DNA of 64,000 bases from Iris pallida (GCA_029216955.1 JANAVB010005597.1:45150758-45214757), one strand, 5' to 3'. Shown: positions 10,145 to 23,500, counted from the stretch's first letter. Program-made: numbers and translations. Notes: generated by a model not told the origin, from the sequence alone.

Positions 10145-10914
10145 GTCCATGCGCCCACCTGGGTGACGCGTATGAAGTGGACTCAAGTTGCCATAAATGT
10201 TGTTCCTCTACCAATGATCTGGGCGTATCTTATGCGCGTGAACAGATCAGGGGGTACAACATTCACATGAACACCCCGGAGCCTGGCTTTGCCATACGAC
10301 TGATAGGGGTGTTAAAGTGAAACTCTTCCAACATGATTTGCGTAATGTGATCAGTCACAAACACAGATCAGGAGAGCCGACCAATAAGCACAATGTGTCC
10401 CTCGCAGGGCACACCTGTGCCATGGTCACCATCAATTGCTGTTCTTGTAAAACAGCGGCTCCACCATAAAGGCAGTACGTATTTTAGCGACTACAAACTA
10501 CGGCTCCTATCTGACGTCATCTCGGAAAGAAAGTGCCAATTGAAGACGAAGCGGAGCCCAAGATCGCTTTCTGTCAAGTTGTCTCTTCAACCGTGAGAAA
10601 GACAACCACCAACTCCTCAGCCTCCGAATCCAAGACTCAGTTGAGGAAGTGCAAAATAGTGGCCCCGTCCCTAGGGGTGTACGAACGCACCCGAGCAAGG
10701 ATCAGGGCTCTGGCAGAACCAACAGCCGGGGGTAGTCAAGCCTCTGACAACCCTCCCCTCGAAGACGAAGAAGCGATTTGACAAATCGACCCTGACGTAG
10801 CTAGGGGTAGCCAACACGAGGCAAGAAGAAGCCCCTCCACAGAAAAGCGAGGTCGAAAGCGAAGCCTCGACCGATCCATCCACTTCCACCCATGTCATGT
10901 CAGCTTACATGACA
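10145..10914 (+). other. Tat-B leader/gag N-terminal region, degenerate
   Basis: Overlapping short frames (10393-10596, 10533-10781) encode a basic, Ser/Lys-rich sequence. This probably represents the variable N-terminal part of gag. No domain is recognisable. Confidence 0.4.
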
Positions 10915-12550
10915 GGGGGTAGTGATGAAGGAGAATTAGATGCTACAGCGCTGGACATCGTACAGTACATAGAAACCTTTGAGGGGAGTCTCAAAACTCT
11001 CTCTGCCTCTATGCAGATCCTAACCCAGGCGGTGTTCGACATTTAAACCACTCTGGCAAAGGCACCTGTCTCCACCAGCCCCGATCCCGGGGCCAACAGA
11101 GATTCAACTATACCCCATCAACGGGTATCTTCAGGAGCGGAGCACCACACTGCATCGCGAGCGTCAGCTCCTTCCAATATCCAACTTCAGGCCGTACCGC
11201 CTTCACCTGCTCCCAGCTCGACAGAAGACTTGGCCGAGATGATCAGGGACCTGCGTGAATGCTTCGAGGCCCAAAACAGGCAGAAAGAACGTCAGAAGTT
11301 GGGGCTTCCTTAACCCTACCCTCTTGAGTGGAACAAGGTGGTTTATCCTCCTAAGTATAAACCATATACACTAACGCCATATGACGTGAATGACCTTCCT
11401 CGTCGGCACTTGACCTACTTTCAATCTCAGACGGGGTATCTTCCAAAAGAAGTCGCCTTGCTCACGAGCCTGTTTGTCGGGCTCTGAAGGGGGTCGCCCA
11501 CGACTGGTATTACAGTCTCCCTGAAAACTCCATATCGTCCTTCGACGACTTGATACGCCTCTTCCTCAATCGGTTCTACGACGGAGGGAGAGACATGACC
11601 ATGTCGTCTCTAATAGAAGTGCGACAAACTAAAAAGGAGACTGTTCGAGAATTCATCGAGCGTTTCAGACCAGCATGCCTTAGGTTGCCTCCAGGCATGC
11701 TGAAACATGCACTCATCGACTCATGCAGCATGAACATAATCCTTGCGATCAAGCTCTGGCTCAACTCTACTCCCCCGCCCGATTAGAGTTCGTTGATCAT
11801 TGAAGCCGAAGCTGCTGCGAAGAAGGCGTGTAACGCTCGCCTTATGGGGGTTAACTTCCCCACTTTTGACGAAAAAGGGAAACGGCCTGCGACCAGCAGT
11901 AGCAGCTACGAAGCAAAAAGGAAGTAGGCATTGACTGTCAATACATCTAACAGCACGCTAGGTCCTGCCCAGAAGCATCCAACCACACCACGATCGAAGA
12001 TGATCTACTCCTTCCATGATGAGGATACCTTACAGCTCTTCGAGATGCTGAAGCAGGGCGACAAAATCAAATTACCTAATCCCAAGCGTCCTGACGAAGT
12101 AGGCAGAGTCGGCGACCCAAGGTATTATCACTACCATCGGTTCATTGGACACCCTAGTAAAGGCTGCTACATCCTTAAAGACCACATACAGCGTATGATT
12201 AATGCGAACATCATCTCAGTCGATTACGAGGAGAAGACATTTCGACCAACATGGTGTCGCTCCAGTTCGGCACCTTACTGCCTACCACGGCTCAAGACGG
12301 CGTCGTTCCCATCCCAAAGGCGACAATGGAAGTAGTCAACCTTCCACCAACCTATAACAATATGGGTGGGCTCACACCACGCACAACATCCAAGGAAGAG
12401 ATCATGTGGGTTCACCCGGATCTCGTTCCAGTGCTGACTCAACCGGGGGTACCCTCTACCTCCAAAAACAAAGGCAAGAAGACCAAGTCTAGCCGAATGG
12501 TGACTTCCTCCCTTAAGGAAGCACTGCCCATACAAACGCATTCACAGTAG
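10915..12550 (+). pseudogene. Tat-B gag, broken
   Basis: A helical N-terminal segment (LDIVQYIETFEGSL...) and a Ser/Pro linker precede the retrotransposon gag core. The landmarks are YPLEWNKVVYPPKYKPY (about 11310), HDWYYSLPENSISSFDDLI (about 11500) and SLIEVRQTKKETVREFIERF (about 11605). After it comes a degenerate zinc-knuckle-like motif, YYHYHRFIGHPSKGCYILKD, at about 12125-12180. Stops (for example at 11044, 11311 and 11485) and frame changes break it. Gag would form the cytoplasmic particle. The gag of Tat-C aligns across the core. Confidence 0.8.
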
Positions 12551-13400
12551 AATGCCCAGCCAGAGGAGGCTCCGGCCGAAGTGACGCCTCCTATCATCAC
12601 CACAGCTGTCCAAGAAGAAGGTTCATCCCAATCTCCTGCAGCTGATAAACAAAAACAGAAGGAGGCCCGCTTCGACAGGCCTCTTCAAAAAGATAACACT
12701 CCGGGGTTAGCCAAGCCCCACAACTTCGACATACTGGCACAACTGGCCAGTACTCCAGCACGGCTTTTCCTATTCGAGCTCCTCCGTCTATCCAAAGATA
12801 CTCGGGAGGCTCTCTGCGAAGTCCTGAAGGACGTCGAGTCTTTCATCAGTCAAGTCAAGCAGCCTGACGACGATCCTACAGCATGTCCGTACTGCCATAA
12901 TATAGGGGAGATCATCTTCAACATCAAATTCACTCAACAGGATATGATGCTCAAGAACAACAAGCACAACATACCCCTGTATTATACAGGGTATGTCGGT
13001 GCCACTAAGGTGGATCGAATGTAAATTGACCCTGGGTCTTCTCTCAGCATCATCCTCCGAACTCTACTTCAGATATTGGGGATCCCGATGCATCGCCTGA
13101 CAGCGTCTTACACTACCATCAGTGGCTTCAACACCAGTAAGAGTGAGCCACTGGAGAAGATCCGCTTGAAGTGTCACATCGGCGATCTCTAGACCGAGGT
13201 GACTTGCTATGTTGTGGATGCAGATGTTAACTACAACATCCTGTTGGGACGGCCATGGATACATGAATACATGGTGGTGGCATCCACCCTCCATTACTAT
13301 ATGAAATACGTATCCACCAGCGGCATCATCCGAATAGAATTTGCCGATGTCGATCCCTTCAGAGGGATTGAAGCCTTCTTCATCGACGCCGATCTGAACA
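12551..13400 (+). pseudogene. Tat-B retropepsin (protease) region, broken
   Basis: The reading around 12980-13260 gives PLYYTGYVGATKVDRM, a stop at 13021, then IDPGSSLSIIL, and later TCYVVDADVNYNILLGRPW. This is the retropepsin pattern, with the D-(T/S/G)-G active site replaced by DPG and the conserved (I/L)LGRPW motif retained. A second stop lies at about 13190. The enzyme would cleave the polyprotein; here it is inactive. The same region of Tat-C survives as a small piece at 56874-56955. Confidence 0.75.
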
Positions 13401-14099
13401 AATCAATTCATCTCGAAGATGAAGCCAATGACACTGATGACGAGGCAGAAGCTAAGGTCGAAGTTGACTTAAAGGCGGACATGATAATCAATGCTCCCTT
13501 AAAAGTGCGACTCAAAGGGAGGCCGCCTCAAACACCGGCCCCTATGGTAGTCAAACTTCGCGAGAAGGCGCCAGCTTCTCCGGGCACTACACCCAATGAA
13601 GCTCCATTGAAGATACGCCTCAAAGGCAAGCCCCCTCAAGTGGCGGCTCCTTTCGTAGCCAAGCTACGGGGAAAGACTCCAGCTCCCGGCACACCAACCA
13701 AGGCTCCCCTCAAGGTGTGGCTCAAAGGCAGACCTCCTCAGTTGTCGGCACCCGTCAGACCATAAAAGAAGACCTCGGCGTCCTTTTCGACACAATCCTA
13801 GGAGCCAGCACGGGACAAGCTCCCGAAAACTCTCCTGAACCTCCCAAGGCTGCTCCAGTTCTCACTGATGAAGAACTTGGAGAGTACATATCGACTAATG
13901 TCGATGCCCCATCCCTCGATGATGTAATCCCTCGGGACAAGATCCTATATTTTATCAATAATAGAGTGTCTTTTAATTATTCTAGTCTTCCATATTGGAA
14001 TACCATATACACTCTAGATAATGCTCTACAGTCGTTGCAAACACAAATAACAACTATGAGTCATATAAATTGAGTTGTCCTGTACTAAGGAGTCTGTTA
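13401..14099 (+). pseudogene. Tat-B post-protease linker with peptide repeats
   Basis: An acidic segment is followed by three copies of the unit (A)PLK(V/I)(R/W)LKG(R/K)PPQ, separated by Ala/Pro-rich spacers such as VVKLREKAPASPGT, at about 13490-13750. The frame then shifts and continues to 14073 without a recognised domain. Such a linker lies between protease and RT in the polyprotein. Confidence 0.6.
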
Positions 14100-14744
14100 C
14101 ATAGTCCCACCTCGAAATAAGGACGAAAAGCCCATTATCTTTGGCAATATCGAGCGTCACCAAGACCTCCCACCGACAGAGCCAGAACCCGACACCGACA
14201 GAATGCAAAATACCGGTACAACGATCGAGCCAAGTATCTCATGCAAAAGATGGGTTACAACTTGAAGAGCGGCCAAGGTCTGAACTACGGCAAAGGTCGA
14301 TGCCTTCCCCTATGACTTCCAGCGCCAAAAGGAAAGATGCAAGACTACTATCATCGTACCCAATAGGGGGTAGGCTACATCATGCCTCTTAGAACTCTAG
14401 AAGAATCAAAAGCAGAGAATCTCATACATTCTCACTCATCCGAAACTTCAACTTGGGACTCCGACACCAGCGTCGGTTCAGTCTTCAGGAAGGTGCTGTC
14501 AGCTAACTTAACAACCACACTTCCTATCGACGACAAAACCTCAGGGAAGTTCCACACTTGACATATGTCAAAAGCATACGGCCTCTCCCCAGAGAGAGGA
14601 TTAGTGGATTTGACCAAACCCAAGTTCACACCCCATCTTTTGAAATCATATGCTTCTGGAATCCAGGTATTTTGTTGCATTCTATCCCCAGTAGAAGAAC
14701 AACCACGTCCATATTATCTCTGAGTTGTTTCTCTATACCTCATC
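14100..14744 (+). pseudogene. Tat-B G-patch-like segment, truncated polyprotein
   Basis: At about 14218-14300 one frame reads DRAKYLMQKMGYNLKSGQGL followed by NYGKGR, a G-patch (D111)-like motif often found between protease and RT in plant Tat elements. After frameshifts, coding-like sequence continues (LRTLEESKAENLIHSHS, then YGLSPERGLVDL) until it stops abruptly at 14744, where TR-GAG sequence begins. No RT follows. Confidence 0.6.
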
Positions 14745-17700
14745 AAGCAGGGAGGAGTCGAAGGCTCAACCACCCCATTGCTATAGCAGGTAACCCTACC
14801 CACATCACCTATGTACAAGCATGATTTTAGGTATTCATCTTAATTCCTTTTAGGAGTAAACCATGGCAGGCCTATCAATTCATAGGAACCATTGGTATCA
14901 GAGGACAGGGTAGCAACAGAGACTCAAGCTTGCATTGAATAAGAAACCTGACAGTGAACTTGCCTTGCGTGTCTTGAAATAAATATTGATGTTTTTAATG
15001 CTCTGTTCACATGAGGGTGTACCCGTATGTATTCTAAATAGGAAGTGAATAGATGGTAGTATCCATGTGCAGGTTGATTGAGTAAACCAGGGTAGGCGAA
15101 AGGTACCTTCATGTATCAGTCAACCATGATACTTTTACCTGAGTATCTTATTTTGGGGATACAGTTGATGTACCTAGCCAAGAAGATTAGGAGAAGGGGC
15201 AAGGGTTTTACTGTGGGGTGGAAAACCAGTGGGTAATCCCCATACACTCAGGTAAGGGTGTGGTACTAGGCAGGCTATGGATCAGATTATCTAGTTTATT
15301 AGGACTTGGTCAGTCCATTGATGTGTATCAGCACAATCATGAAGTGTCTTTATCAGGAGCCTCTCCATGAATTTACACATATCTAGCAGGTTACACTAGT
15401 ACACAAGTGGTATACATCACCTGTAAAATAGCTAGGGTGCAGGACCCCCTGTTTATTGGTCTTAGCAGTACAATTAAGAAGACAGATGCAGGAACTGGTC
15501 TAATGGCCTAGGAAGATGCAGAAGACTGAGACTGAACTAGGACTCAGGGCTAGACCTGCAATTAGCATACCACTACACAACCAGTGTGTACCAGCCTAAG
15601 TACAACCTGGTATCGTAGGGCACAGTACAGGTAGGACCTCTACAGGAGTAGGCAGGAAGATGGAGAGTTATTGCTATATGGCATAGGTACCACTTTGTGG
15701 CAAGGGGTGGCTTTGCATCTATATGGCAAGGTAGTAGTTTTGTTACAGATTCCAGAGTTGGCAAATTCTTGACTGATACCTACACTAGTAGCCTGGGTTA
15801 GTCGAGGACAGGACTTGTCACAAACCAAGGTTCAGCAGAGAGCAGACCCTGCCTTGTACATGGGGATACCATAGATGTTACAAATGTGATAGGGTCCAGG
15901 TGCAGGGAGATGTCAGGTCTGAACACCATAGGACATCAAGATGTGGATTGTAGGCTAAATGGGCACTGTGGATGTTGGTACTACTATATGAGTGTGATCC
16001 TATTGTTTTGTAAACCTTGGCATGGTATTTTCTTTAAAACATAAGTGCATGCCTTAGAAAATCGAAGGGCAAGGCCTACCTGACAGGTCCTGAGAACAGG
16101 ACATCTCTAAACAAGTAGAACTGTGCATTACCTAAGACCTATTCCTGATTCTCTGAAAACAGGGAATGTGCCTCACTGAATCCACTAGAGATATTCTTAG
16201 GAGTTCCCCATCTTGTACCAGTAATACAGGCATACGAACTCCTCTTGTATCCTTGAGGTACAGAGGTCAAGTGCCCTGTTGAGAGGGTGAGACACCAGTA
16301 GTCAACATGGACAAGGGTCCTGTAACATAAGGGAAACTTGTTCTCAAACATCTGTCCTATTATCCATTATTGCCTTCACATGAAAGCCCTAATGTATATT
16401 GTATATGGAAATCCATGTCTTATCCTTGATACCACGGAAACCTTCCTGTATTTGCTAAATGTGCAGTTACCATCCTTGGGTGATCCTTTCAGTTAGTAAC
16501 ATCAATCCCCAGCATTTTAATTTTAGTCAATAAGTGATGGCTTGAGATTATAGTACATTTGACCAGTTGATTGATACCTTGGGTGGGTATCAGTCCCTAG
16601 CAATTTATGTTCAGTCCCTGCATATTTTTCTACTCAGTCCTCTCACTTCTTTGTTTAAATTTTATTCGTATCCATCCTTCACCTCATCTTTGCAACTGCC
16701 CTATTTACTAAGTATTCAGTCATGTGCCTGCACTTGGTATTAGTCCTTAATGAGACTGGATATCAAGTCCTTGTTTATCTCATTTTTTTTTGCATCAGTT
16801 GATAACACAGACCTTGGGGGTCCAACTGTTCAGGCCAATTGGGTATCCGCTCCAGGGTATCGACTGTACAGTCCCAACTTTGAGTGTCAGTCCTTGTTGG
16901 ACTTGTGTGCCAGCAATGGGTTAGAGGCATCCTATATGTTGCTTCCTATATCTTAGTTCAATGCAAGTTATTACCTGTCATGCATCATTTGAGAAATATT
17001 CTGTAGCCAAAAACCTGGAGAAATACTAACTGTACTCTGTTCACTCCTAGCATATATATTACCTTGCATTTGTACACTTTTCTTGAAACATGCTAGTCTT
17101 GTATCAAATTCTATATAGAGACTGTTATATGCACCTGGCATTTGTAGCTATGATAACAAGCTTGTTAAGTGATCCTGATTGCACCAGTAGGCACATTAGA
17201 TAGACTTCACTTCTGAAAATTGGGATCAACAAGCATGGTATATGGTAATTGATACAAGGCTGCACCATGAAGCAGCAGTGAGACTGGGACAGGGGACTCC
17301 CTGTTTAGGCCTAGCATAGGCAGTAACAAATTAAGGTTATAACTGTATAAATCTTACTTGTATGGCAAGGAAGGTAACTTTAAATGTGACTATAGGCAAG
17401 GATGTGCAAATTAACAGTAGAAGGGTTAAGGTATGTCCAGCATTAGTTGATAAATAGATAGATACTCATATATGGCATAACATAGCTAGAGGCCTATTAG
17501 GAAGGTAAAGGGAGTAGCATGACCTAGAAACCTAACCAATGAATAGATAGGCTGCATATTAATATTAATTGTGTATTGACATTATGTATATGGTATAAAT
17601 AGGTTACTTGGACCGAGATACGGACTTGACCCGTACCAGCAGCAGGACCACAGGCAAGTATACCTTGTCTTTCTACACAGCTTTATTTACATGCACTGTC

Positions 17701-18825
17701 AATTATTTTTATCTAGTTTTCTCATATTGTTGCCATGTATCTTTCATATTTTGTTCGTATATTTGTATCATTGTTATGTAGATCGTGTTCACAGTTAGCC
17801 TTGTATCTTATTGGACGTATCCATTGAGCCTTGATCGAGTCGTGTCGTGAGTCGTGAACTGAACTGCTTTTACTCCGTGTCTTGAAATCTTGAAGCTAAC
17901 CTGCGAGTCCACATTAGGGGAAAGGGTTAGTAGTTATCCGTGTCTTAGGCTAACTTGCGAGTACATACTAGGGACGAGGGTTAGTAGTTATTGGTCCATA
18001 CCTGCGAGTCCACACTAGGGACGAGGGTGATGCTAGCCTGCAAGTCCACACTAGGGACGAGGGTTAGTAGTAGATGCTAATCTACGAGTCCACACTAGGG
18101 ACGAGGGTTAGTAGTATAGGGTTTACGCCTGCGAGTCCACACTAGGGACGAGGGTGATGCTAATCTGCGAGTCCACACTAGGGACGAGGATTAGTAGTTC
18201 AAACCTGCGAGTCCACACTAGGGACGAGGGTTTGAGTATTCGATTTCGTTATCCGTCTTGACATGAGTTCTCTAGTTCTTGTTCAGCAGTTCATCTATGT
18301 GTAGACAGTGTATAGATTTGTGCTTTATTCATTGCTCAGTTTTACTTGTTTATTCTGTATCTTTCTCCATGCATAATAAACTGTTAGAAAGGCTCGTTTT
18401 TATGTATCTTGCTAGTCCTCTGAGGACCTGATGATCTTTTCAGGTTAGCCGACCTTGAGACAGGAGCAGACGGGAGGGTTTGAGTTAGCTTCAGGTAGCG
18501 GTGCTTTGCAGTTGAGGTTACTTGGTTAGCAGGTTGTACTCAGTTGGTTCATTTCTTGTATTTCTCTATTTTTCCATCTATTGGTAGTGGATTTGTGTCC
18601 ACCGGACGTGACATTGAATCTTGGATATATTCAGTTATATTATTCAGTTTTTTTTGGTATTTCATTGATCTTCATTGATTCGATTATTCTGTGGATGAGA
18701 TTTAGTTTACCATGTGATTTTAGATTGTCGTGACTTATATTTAGACAGCATACTACCGCCAACACTGTGGCGTAGGCTGGGCTTGGACACGCTTCGTATC
18801 CGAAGAGCGGGTGCGGGTCGTAACA
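14745..18825 (+). repeat. 5' LTR of TR-GAG, 5'-truncated
   Basis: It corresponds to 20891-24300 plus a 3' section unique to this copy. It contains the minisatellite at 17905-18235 and the landmark AGGCAAGTATACCTTG at 17653. The block CTAGTCCTCTGAGGACCTGA lies at 18411, and the end is GGGTGCGGGTCGTAACA. The mirrored small ORFs at 14924, 16139 and 16750 recur in the other copy only because of LTR identity. Confidence 0.85.
17905..18235 (+). repeat. LTR minisatellite, AGTCCACACTAGGGACGAGG unit
   Basis: About eight imperfect units of CTGCGAGTCCACACTAGGG plus ACGAGGGT, separated by alternating spacers such as TAGTAG or GATGCTAA. The core is far better conserved than the spacers. Related arrays lie at 24049-24300 (3' LTR) and, inverted, at 57606-58050. 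Confidence 0.85.
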
Positions 18826-19040
18826 AGTTTTTTTGGTAGCCCATGTAGGCCGACGTTAATCACTTCGGTTACGTCACTGTGCCGTCGTGAGCTTGCAAAT
18901 AGGATTAGACACTTAGAATATCATCCACATGCCTTGACTCCTTGTTAATCCTTAATCCTTGATTTTATTGAATCCTTGATTTGCATCCTGCTTGAAATTC
19001 TCTTCAACGGCTAAAAGTGTTTGCTTTTGTTACAGTTAAG
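18826..19040 (+). other. TR-GAG 5' leader with possible PBS
   Basis: AGTTTTTTTGGTAGCCCATG follows the LTR end. TGGTAGCC at about 18834 sits where a PBS would, but I could not match it to a specific tRNA. The leader is AT-rich up to the gag ATG at 19041. Confidence 0.4.
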
Positions 19041-20361
19041 ATGGACTCTCAAGACAGGAACAATACTGCACTGAATACTCCACCGGCTACAGGGGGCTCT
19101 TTCACGTACATGACTCCACCGACACAGGAAGGCCAGTTCACTCATGCGAGTAATCAACCGCAATTCTCGAGATTCCGCAGAGGCGATATTCTACCGCCTC
19201 TTTTCCTCCGCAGACACCACCACCAGCACCCGGTCTGCCACCAGTATCTATTCCACCACCAGCACCAGCCCCGCATCCAGTACGTGTTCCACATGCGGTA
19301 CCAGCCATGCACCTCGCACCAGTGGTGTATCCATCTTTTTCTATGCACCCACCGCCGACGATGTATCCAGCACATGTTCTGCCTCTGCCACCAGTACTGG
19401 ACAATGTCACACTACTCGGGATCATCCAGCAGCAGGCCAACATGTTTCGTAATACTTTGAGAGAGGTTTTTCAGATTCGAGATGCTCCGCGACAGCGTCC
19501 GAGGAATCCCAAGTACTTTATGGACTTTAGGCCCATGTCGTTCCATGGGACAGAGGGGATCGTCTACGCTGATGAATGGCTGGAGAACGTGGAGAGGTAT
19601 CTGAAGATGGCCCAAATCCCAGAAGATCTGAAGATCGAGTCGGTCAGTGGATAGCTTTTCGACATCGCACGGACGTGGTATCAAGGCGAACCCCGATTTT
19701 CTGCTCCAGACATGACTTGGGAGGAGTTCAAGGGACTGTTTAAGAGGAAATTCTATCCATACATAGCACGAGAGGCGTTGGTGAGTCAGTTCGAACATCT
19801 AGAGCAAGGCAACCACACTGTCGACGAGTACACATCGGAGTTTTCTCGCCTCAGCCGCTTCGCAGAAAACTTGGTCAGCACCCCTAAAGATAAAGCACGA
19901 CGATTCAGGAAAAGACTGTCTCACGAGATTCGTCTAGCCATCGCCACAAGTCGAGCCACCACTTACGAGGAGATTCTAGAAGTCGCCTAAGCTATAGAAG
20001 AAGAACTGAGTCACAAGCCGAAGAGGAATCGAGACGCACTCGGAGGAGGCAACGACCAAGCGACACCAGTAAAATGCCCCAATATTTCAGGGAAGACACC
20101 AGCACAGCAGCATCAGCAGCAACCACAAGCAGCCCCACGCCAAGTTCAAGATATTCCCATCTGCCAGCATTGCTCGAAGAAAGGCCACACTCAAGAAAAT
20201 TGTCGCAGCAGATTATGGTTATGTTGGACTTGTGGATCCAACCAACACTTTTCTCGCAATTTTCTGAAGAAGAACTCAAGTGCCCCACCACTACCAACCG
20301 AAGGAGGAGGGCGAGCTTTTGCCACGATCACAGAGAATGCGGCGACACCACAAGGAGCTAA
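19041..20361 (+). pseudogene. TR-GAG gag, broken
   Basis: It begins MDSQDRNNTALN and shifts frame near 19195 into a Pro-rich segment. The gag core follows at about 19490-19980: GTEGIVYADEWLENVERYLK, then WYQGEPRF, MTWEEFKGLFKRKFYP and REALVSQFEHLEQG, the classic Ty3/Gypsy (chromovirus/Tekay-like) gag pattern. Stops occur at 19652 and 19988. At about 20155-20275 lie a CCHC knuckle, CQHCSKKGHTQENC, and a second degenerate one (CWTCG...HFSRNF). No protease or pol follows: noncoding sequence and the PPT come within 170 bp. It would have needed pol from an autonomous partner. Confidence 0.85.
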
Positions 20362-20517
20362 TGGTAGAAATTTTCAGTAGAGATTTGCAGTAGTAGCATA
20401 GATAGACCTATATTTTAAATTGAATTGTTTTAATTGAATTTCTGTCATAGCAATTTATTCAAGACTTTTCATTCTAATAGATCATGGTTCATTAAATTTC
20501 GAGGACGAAATTTGTTT

Positions 20518-20531
20518 AAGGGGGATAGAGT
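20518..20531 (+). other. Polypurine tract of TR-GAG
   Basis: AAGGGGGATAGAGT precedes the LTR start TGTCAACC. Upstream, TTTCGAGGACGAAATTTG is the block commonly found just before the 3' LTR in plant Gypsy chromoviruses. Confidence 0.8.
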
Positions 20532-23500
20532 TGTCAACCCCTTGACCAATTTTATCCTCTTCTATTTTTTATTATTATTTATTATTAATCATTTGTCACA
20601 TACATTGGGTATATGTTATAATGGTTTTATTTGAAAGAAAGGACCAAATAGGAATATAGGAAAGAAGCAAGGGCCTTAGTGCAAATGACTCTTATTTAAA
20701 TTCCCTCAAACCGAACTCCCAAACCTACTGATTTGAATTCAGTTTAAAATCGAATTGACCACAGATAGGATCAGATCAAATTCCCTTTATCACCTCAAAG
20801 ATTTGATCGAACATTAATGCATATATATGAGAGGTTTTAGCCGATCCCCCAAACCCATCTGCAAACCCTAAAAGCTCTGCCATGCGAAAGAAGCAGGGAG
20901 GAGTCGAAGGCTCAACCACCCCATTGCTATAGCAGGTAACCCTACCCACATCACCTATGTGCAAGCATGATTTTAGGTATTCATCTTAATTCCTTTTAGG
21001 AGTAAACCATGGCAGGCCTATCAATTCAAAGGAACCATTGGTATCAGAGGACAAGGTAGCAACAGAGACTCAAGCTTGCATTGAATAAGAAACCTGACAG
21101 TGAACTTGCCTTGCGTGTCTTGAAATCAATATTGATGTTGTCAATGTTCTGTTAACATGAGGGTGTACCCATATGTATTCTAAATAGAAAGTGAATAGAT
21201 GGTAGTATCCATGTGCAGGTTGATTGAGTAAACCAGGGTAGGCGAAAGGTACCTTCATGTATCAGTTAACCATGATACTTTTACCTGAGTATCTTATTTT
21301 GGGGATACAGTTGATGTACTTAGCCAAGAACATTAGGAGAAGGCGCAAGGGTTTTACTGTGGGGTGGAAAACCAGTGGGTAATCCCCATACACTCAGGTA
21401 AGGGTGTGGTACTAGGCAGGCTATGGATCATATTATCTAGTTTATTAGGACTTGGTCAGTCCATTGATGTGTATCAGCACAATCATGAAGTGTCTTTATC
21501 AGGAGCCTCTCCATGAATTTACACATATCTAGCAGGTTACACTAGTACACAAGTGGTATACATCACCTGTAAAATAGCTAGGGTACAGGACCCCCTGTTT
21601 ATTGGTCTTAGCAGTACAATTAAGAAGACAGATACAGGAACTGGTCTAATGGCCTAGGAAGATGCACAAGACTGAGACTAAACTAGGACTCAGGGCTAGA
21701 CCTGTAATTAGCATACTACTACACAACCAGTGTGTACCAGCCTAAGTACAACCTGGTATCCTAGGGCACAGTACAGGTAGGACCTCTATAGGAGCAGGCA
21801 GAAGGATGGGGAGTTATTGCTATATGGCATAGGTACCACTGTGTGGCAAGGGGTGGCTTTGCATCTATATGGCAAGGTAGTAGTTTTGTTACAGATTCCA
21901 GAGTTGGCAAATTCTTGACTGATACCTACACTAGTAGCCTGGGTTAGTCTAGGACAGGACTTATCACAAACCAAAGTTCAGCAGAGAGCAGACCCTGCCT
22001 TGTACATCGGGATACCATAGATGTTACAAATGTGATAGGGTCCAGGTGCAGGGAGATGTCAGGTCTGAACACCATAGGACATCAGGATGTGGATTGTAGG
22101 CTAAATGGGCACTGTGGATGTTGGTACTACTATATGAGAGTGATCCTATTGTTTTGTAAACCTTGGCATGGTATTTTCTTTAAAACATAAGTGCATGCCT
22201 TAGAAAATCGAAGGACAAGGCCTACCTGACAGGTCCTGAGAACAGGACATCTCTAAACAAGTAGAACTGTGCATTACCTAAGACCTATTCCTGATTCTCT
22301 GAAAACAGGGAATGTGCCTCACTGAATCCACTAGAGATATTCTTAGGAGTTCTCCATCTTGAACCAGTGATACAGGCATACGAACTCCTCTTGTATCCTT
22401 GAGGTACAGAGGTCAAGTGCCCTGTTGAGAGGGTGAGACACCAGTAGTCAATATGGACAAGGGTCCTGGAACATAAGGGAAACTTGTTCTCAAACATCTG
22501 TCCTATTATCCATTATTGCCTTCACATGAAAGTCCCAATGTATATTGTATATGGAAATCCATGTCTTATCCTTGATACCACAGAAACCTCCCTGTATTTG
22601 CTAAATGTGCAGTTACCATCCTTGGGTGATCCTTTCAGTTAGTAACATCAATCCCCAGCATTTTAATTTTAGTCAATAAGTGATGGCTTGAGATTATAGT
22701 ACATTTGACCAGTTGATTGATACCTTGGGTGGGTATCAGTCCCTAGCAATTCATGTTCAGTCCCTGCATATTTTTACTACTCAGTCCTCTCACTTCTTTG
22801 TTTAAATTTTATTCGTATCCATCCTTCACCTCATCTTTGCAACTGTCCTATTTACTAAGTATTCCGTCATGTGCCTGCACTTGGTATTAGTCCTTAATGA
22901 GACTGGATATCAAGTCCTTGTTTTATCTTATTTTTTTTGCATCAGTTGATAACACAGACCTTGGGGGTCCAACTGTTCAGGCCAGTTGGATATCAGCCCC
23001 ATGGTATCGACTGTACAGTCCCAACTTTGAGTGTCAGTCCTTGTTGGACTTGTGTGCCAGCAATGGGTTAGAGGCATCCTACATGTTGCTTCCTATATCT
23101 TAGTTCAAGACAAGTTATTACCTGTCATGCATCATTTGAGAAATGTCCTGTAGCCAAAAACCTGGAGAAGTACCAACTGCACTCTGTTCACTCCTAGCAT
23201 ATATATTACCTTACATTTGTACACTTTTCTTGAAACATGCTAGTCTTGTATCAAATTCTATATAGAGACTGTTATATGCACCTGGCATTTGTAGCTATGA
23301 CAACAAGCTTGTTAAGTGATCCTGATTGCACCAGTAGGCACATTAGATAGACTTCACTTCTGAAAATTGGGATCAACAAGCATGGTATATGGTAATTGAT
23401 ACAAGGCTGCACCATGAAGCAGCAGTAAGACTGGGACAGGGGACTCCCTGTTTAGGCCTAGCATAGGCAGTAACAAATTAAGGTTATAACTGTATAAATC

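Noticed and set aside
14924..16956. Paired small ORFs (for example 14924/21070, 16139/22285, 16750/22897)
   Set aside because: They recur at a 6146-6147-bp offset because they lie in the two LTR copies of TR-GAG; no domain, and they carry ordinary LTR sequence.
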